From the NCBI GenBank assembly GCA_008360975.2, contig VLJF02000046.1, forward strand, positions 3,534,001 through 3,598,000: a DNA stretch of 64,000 nucleotides, read 5' to 3'. Within the stretch, counting starts at the first letter, position 1. Every line of letters starts with the position of its first letter. Shown in pieces: positions 59,062 through 64,000 of this stretch. Both the position numbers and the translations under genes were made by a program. The notes under the pieces were generated by a model. That model was not told the DNA's origin and did no database searches. It worked only from the letters and a program-made list of their open reading frames with translations. The DNA comes from Lichenostomus cassidix. Lineage: Eukaryota; Chordata; Aves; Passeriformes; Meliphagidae.

Positions 59062-60150
59062 TCAGGGCAGCTGGCAGAGCTTGGAGGGAGCTGGGCTGGG
59101 CTGAGAGAAGCTGCCAGAGAAACCATCAGTGTCCATCTCAGCCTGTGTGAGCGTGCAGGGGCAGGACTGAGCCCAGGGCTTGTGGGGCAGAGCCAGGGCC
59201 TGGGGAAGGGATGGAAAACAGGCAAGTGGCCGAGAGAGGAGGCTGCTCTGTGCCCTTGGTGGCACAGACAGAGCAGGGAGGGAGCCCAGGACATTTATCA
59301 GCCCAGCCTCTGTCCCCAGCCGTTGCCAGCCCTGGCTGCTCAGCCCAGGTTTGCAGGTGAGTTTGGCTGTGCCCCAGCTCCATCCTGCTGCGGGGCTCAG
59401 GGCCTGTTCCCGGCAATGGCCAGCCCTGCCCGGCCTCTCTGCTGGCCCCGAGCCCGGCAGAGCCTGGGGCAGGGCTGGCTGGGAAGGCCCACAGGTGCCA
59501 CGGGCTGTGCAGGAGCTGGGAGAGGCTGCCCAGCAGGGAGGCCATGGGGGCACAGAGCCCCAGGGGCTGCTGTGGGCACCACGGCACAGGGGCTGTTCCC
59601 ACCCGGAGTGCTCCTGGCCTGGGCTGGGCTGCACAGGGGGCTGTGGCACCATGGCTGGGGCAGCAGGGCACAAAGGGCACACGAAGCTGCTGCCGGAGGT
59701 GCCCGCAAGGCCAGCAGCAGACAAGGAATTGCTGGGCATTGCCTGTGCTGGGCAGGGCTGAGTGTGGGAAAGGCAGAGCTCAGCTGGCCTTGGTGGCTGC
59801 AGGAAAAGTGCAGAGCCAAAAGAGCCTCCATGGCTGTTCTGGAGACCAAGGCTGGAAGAGGGAAATGCAGAGCTGCTGTGGGATGGGGAGGGGGATTGAG
59901 TTCCAGCAGACACCGATGTGGGGCTGAGGGACTCAAGGGCTCCTTGGCCTGAGTCTGTCCTGGAAAGGTCTCTCAGGCCTCTGTGCTCAGGAAAGCTCCA
60001 AGGGAATTCCCGCGGGGCTCGGCCCTGCCCGGCAAGCTGATGTCTCCCGAGCTCCACACTGCTCCGGACTGGTGCTGCCAGTGCCACTCGGGGTGAGGCT
60101 GCTGTGGGGACACCCAGGGCACAGCAAGGCTGCTTTGGGGCTGTGGGCAC
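59062..60150 (-). other. Long open frame in GC-rich block, copy C; coding status doubtful
   Basis: 362 codons on minus, spanning the extra 534-base segment, whose length is exactly 178 codons. Overlapped by plus-strand frames of 343 and 193 codons. No domain recognised. Confidence 0.25.
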
Positions 60151-60349
60151 TGCCCAGTGCTGGGGATGGGGCTAGTGGGGATAGCTGGGCTGTACTGGTG
60201 GCACTGGTGGTGCTGGGAGCACCCCAGGCTGCTGGGTGAGGGGCTATGGGGTGAGCAGGGAGTGGGGCTGGTAGATGGGAATGGGGAGAAGTGGAGGGTA
60301 AAAGATGGAGTGGGACCCCCCAAACCAAGTAGGAGGTGAGTGGGACCCT

Positions 60350-60938
60350 GCAAAAATCAGTGTTTAGCAAATACATTAAAAGCCACTAAGAATGAAAAGA
60401 GGGATTGTGGGTTACAAACAGAAAAAAAAGATTATTCTTTCACCTTCTGTAACGAGAAGATGTTACCAGATGAAAAACCATCTGCACCTGGGGAGCTCAC
60501 ACTTTGCTTATTCTTCAGAAACCACTGGCCCATGGGTCTGTACAATGCCCATAGTGCAAGAAGAACTGGAAAGTGACCAGCTCCAGTTGTGGCAATTTTT
60601 ACCAATTCACCAGGCAGTCAGGTGTGACTTTGGGGTCACCAACCACCAGGGACTGCAAAAGTTACCACCAAGGGTAGAAAAATGCATGTGTAAATGGGAG
60701 GGAAAAGATGTTAATGATTTTTGAGAAATTATTATCCTATGTGTGGTATTTTTTGGGACAATCAATGAATATGTATGTAAAATACAAGTCTGTCAACAGA
60801 ACTTTTCTGCACTCAGCATGCATGGTATTTCAGATGAGATATCCCCTTGTGCATCTGGCCAAATCAAGAATGCTGCTCCTAAATGCTACATTGGTGTTAA
60901 GGAGTTTCTGGGATTTTTTTGCCGATTTTTTGGTACCA
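60350..60938 (+). mobile_element. LTR-like segment, copy C
   Basis: Ends GGTACCA at 60938, where minisatellite begins. Counterpart of copies A and B in opposite orientation. Confidence 0.5.
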
Positions 60939-62879
60939 GTGTCACAATGGCCCCTTGGTTCCGTGATGCCCCTAGCATCACAGTGGTCACCTTGGTTCCA
61001 TGGGCCCTGTAGTGTCACCATTACCGCCTTGGCTTCGCAGTGTCACCATTACCGATTTGGCTTCGCAGTGTCACAACTGGACCCCCGGATTACATGAGAC
61101 CCCAGCTGTCACAATGGATCCTTGTTTCCAAAAGGTCTTGCTGTGTCACAATATTCTCCTCAGTTCAGTCAGGCCCCACAGTGTCCCAGAGGTCTCCTTG
61201 GTTCCAAAGTGTCAAAATGGCCCCTTGGTTCCATGAAGCCCTGCAGTGCCACACTGGCCCTTGGCTATACAAGGCCTCACAGTGTCACAATGATCCCCTT
61301 GCTTCCACAAGGCCCTGAAGTGTCACAATTGATTCTGTTGGTTCCATGGCACTCTGCAGTGTCACAATGGTCTCCTTCATTCCATAAGGCCCCACAGTGT
61401 CACAGTGGATTCCATTGTTCCATGAGTGTCACAGTGGCCTTTTGGCTCCACGGGGCTCCTTAGTGTCACAATGATTTCCTTGATTCCATGAGGCTCTACA
61501 GTATTACAATGGACTGCTTGGCTCCACATTATCCCAGTGGATCATTGGTTCCATGGGGTCCCTACAAGTCACAATGGATTCCTTCTTTCCATCAACCCCC
61601 ACAGTGTCACAGTGGCCTCTTCGTTCCATGACACCCTACACTGTCACAATGGCTCCTTGGTTCCATGGGACCCAACAGTGCCACAGTGGAACACTTGGTT
61701 CCATTGGCCTCCACAGTGACACAGTGGTTCCTTGATTCTGTGAAGCTGTGCAGTGTCACAATGCTCTCCTTGGTTCCATGAGGCTCTGCAGTGTCAAAAT
61801 GGCCCCATGGGTTCTATGAGGCCCCAGAGTGTCACAGTGGTGTCCTTGGTTTCCATGGTGCCACACAGTGCCACAATTGTCCCTTGGCCCAACATGGCCC
61901 CACAGTGTCACAATGGATTCCTTGTTTCCATGAGGCCTGGTAGTGTCAAAAAGGACTCTTTGGTTCAATGAAGCCTGCAGTGTCAAAATAGTCTCCATGA
62001 TTCCATGAGGCCCTGCAGTGTCACAATAGTTTCCATTGGTTCCATTGAGCCCCACAGCGTCACGATGGCCTTTTGGTTCCGCAAGGCCTCAAAGTGTAAA
62101 AATGGCCTCCATGGTTTCATGAGTACCTGCTGTGTCACAATGGACCCTTGGTTCCATGATGCCCTGTAGTGTCACAATGGTCTCCTTGGTTCTGCAGTGC
62201 AAGAATGCCGCCTTGGTCCCTTGGAGCCTCACAGGGTCACTATTGTGCCCTTGGTTCCATGAGGCCCAGCAGCATCAGAATGGCCCCTTGGTTCCATGGA
62301 GAACCACAGTGTCACTATGGTCCCCTTGGTTCCACAGGGCTCCCTGGTGTAACAGTGGACCCTTGGTTCCATGAGGTTCCTCAGTGTCACAATGGTCTAC
62401 TTGTATCCTCAGTCACCATGGATCCTTTGTTCCATGAGGTTCCATAGTGTAACATGGTCACCTTGATTCCATGAGGTTTCCACAGTGTCACAGTGGAATC
62501 CTTGGCTCTGTGAGGCCCTGCTGTTTCCCAATGGACCCATGGTTCCAGGAGGTTCCATAGTGTCACCATGGTCACCTTGGATCTGCAGTATAACAATGGA
62601 CCATGGGTTCCATGCAGCCCTGATGTGTTACAATGATTTTTGGTTCCATGCAGCCCCACAGTGTCACAATGGACGCTTGGTTCCATGAAACTTTTCTCTG
62701 TCACAATGTACTTTTTTTTTGGTTCCATAAAGTTACTCGGTGTCATAATGGTCTCCTTGGATCTGCAGTGTCACAACAGACAGTTGGTTCCATGGTGTCA
62801 CACATTGTCAAAATGGTCTCTTTGGTTCCATGAAGTTCCATAGTGTCACAGTGGACTCCTTGGTTCTGTGTGGCCCTGC
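60939..62879 (+). repeat. 38-39 bp minisatellite array C
   Basis: About 50 units in forward orientation. tgtcac starts at 61283, 61321, 61360 and 61399 give spacings of 38-39. Confidence 0.9.
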
Positions 62880-63241
62880 TGTCACCAAATCACTGAAATA
62901 TCCAAAGAAGAATCCTTAACACTAATTTGGTGTTAAAGATAGCATCATTTATTCAGGCCTGAGATATAAGAGTGGATAACTCCTAACCTTACATGGACAC
63001 ATGATTCTGCAAGTGTTTATCTACAGTGGCTACATGTGAATGACAATTTACCTATTACCATAAAACCCACCCCAAGTTCCCAGATTCAGTCCTTATTTTT
63101 TCTATCACTGCACCCAGAAGCCAGATGGTTTTCTTTTTCTCTTCCACCCATCCTCGCTGGGAAAGCAGACCTTGCATGCTTTGTTTCCCTGCTATAAGTT
63201 CACAGGCCCAGTAAAAATTGAATTAACCCTTCTGCTATCTA
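62880..63241 (-). mobile_element. LTR, inverted copy of 50082-50440
   Basis: Plus reads TGTCACCAAATC at its start and 'catcatttattcagg' (polyadenylation signal on minus). It lies between array C and M module copy 4. Confidence 0.6.
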
Positions 63242-63770
63242 GCCCAAGGCTCTGTGTGCCAAGGCAGAGGCAGGCAGGACGCAGAGCTGTCAGCAAAGGA
63301 AGGGCCAGCGAGGTGGGGCAGCCGGGGGATGACGACAGCCTGCAGGGACAGAGGCACAGGGCATGGACAGCGTAGGACAGCCTGGGCTGGAGAGGGCAGA
63401 GGGATGTGCAGGAGCTGCAAGGCCCTGACAGAGCCAACCTGTGCAGCACTTTGGCCATGGCTGCTGTCCCTGGCCCTGAGGCCATGAGGAGGACACAAGT
63501 GACCCTTGCAGCCCTGGGGCCTCATTGCCTCCTTGTCCCTGCCCAGCAGCCTGGCAGGGGCTGCCCCATGGTCCTGCCCTTGGCATTGCACATCCCCACA
63601 TGCCAGTGCCCCGGGAAGAGCCCTGAGCACTGAGGGAGGGACAGGATCTGCCTTGCCAGGGGCTGGGGCTCAGGCCTTGGCCCTTTGCATTCCTGAAACA
63701 CATCCAGGTTTGCTCAGCATCAGAGACATCTTTGCCTTGTTTGTCCCCAGCTGTCATCACTGCCTCCAGT
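63242..63770 (+). repeat. 'M' module copy 4
   Basis: Nearly identical to 22134-22640 and to the reverse complement of 49575-50081. Confidence 0.75.
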
Positions 63771-63779
63771 GTTCTGCTC

Positions 63780-64000
63780 TAACTGCAAACTGAGGACACT
63801 TTTTCAGTAGTGTAACTCAATCGGATCATTAAAACTTTGAGAAACTTTGTCTTCTTGAGAAGTTTTTTGAACACTCTCTCAGGGACTCATTCTGATGTAA
63901 ACAACCCCAAATCCCCAAGAGTCTCATTACAGTCTTTGTGCTGTTGCTGTGCTGCTGAGCTGGGCTGGGCTCCTGGCACAGAGGGAACTCCTGGCAACCA
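63780..64000 (+). repeat. ~150-bp satellite-related segment, cut by window end
   Basis: Matches 22690-22920: 'ttttttgaacactctctcagg' then the 'gctgctgagctgggctggg' block. Confidence 0.6.

Larger units (their letters stand above)
57355..64000 (-). repeat. Inverted repeat 2, right arm (contains duplication copy C)
   Basis: Reverse-complement counterpart of 49300-55085. It carries an extra 534 bases at 59254-59787 that copies A and B lack, and may continue past the window. Confidence 0.85.

Overview
The window looks like bird DNA, most likely from a songbird. It has CR1 LINE fragments whose reverse-transcriptase peptides are readable, avian-type LTRs, two intact family-14-type olfactory receptor genes and a PIM-like kinase gene of the kind expanded in passerines. 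Gene density is very low. Nearly everything else is repeat: retroviral remnants, a 38-39 bp minisatellite in several arrays, a ~150 bp satellite, and nested direct and inverted segmental duplications. No prokaryotic features, tRNA, rRNA or CRISPR array were seen. All family assignments were made by eye.

Layout. 1-5.7 kb: minisatellite, an old avian LTR and unrecognised sequence. 5.7-9.4 kb: a CpG-rich promoter and a multi-exon PIM-like kinase whose splice sites and phases agree but which has one frameshift in its third listed exon, then a diverged copy of one of its introns. 11.2-19.3 kb: endogenous retrovirus remnants (LTRs, integrase, dUTPase and env fragments), an array of palindromic RFX X-box motifs, a ~150 bp satellite and a second provirus 3' end. 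19.3-24.5 kb: minisatellite, an isolated SRCR-domain fragment and CR1. 24.5-25.4 kb (+) and 37.2-38.2 kb (-): two intact, convergent olfactory receptor genes, with CR1, LTRs and minisatellite between them. 40.7-45.1 kb: an inverted copy of 13.6-18.1 kb. 45.1-64 kb: three copies (A and B direct, C inverted) of a ~4-6 kb module made of minisatellite, LTR-like sequence and a GC-rich block. B and C form the arms of a second inverted repeat around a ~2.3 kb spacer.

Function. The only credible protein-coding genes are the two olfactory receptors (chemosensory GPCRs) and the PIM-like kinase, which is possibly inactive. They do not form a pathway and share only a duplication-prone neighbourhood. The main interest is structural: two nested inverted repeats, insertion/deletion patterns among copies that suggest gene conversion, receptor differences clustered in the odorant-pocket helices, X-box arrays that differ in copy number between duplicate arms, and repeated joining of LTR ends to one minisatellite.
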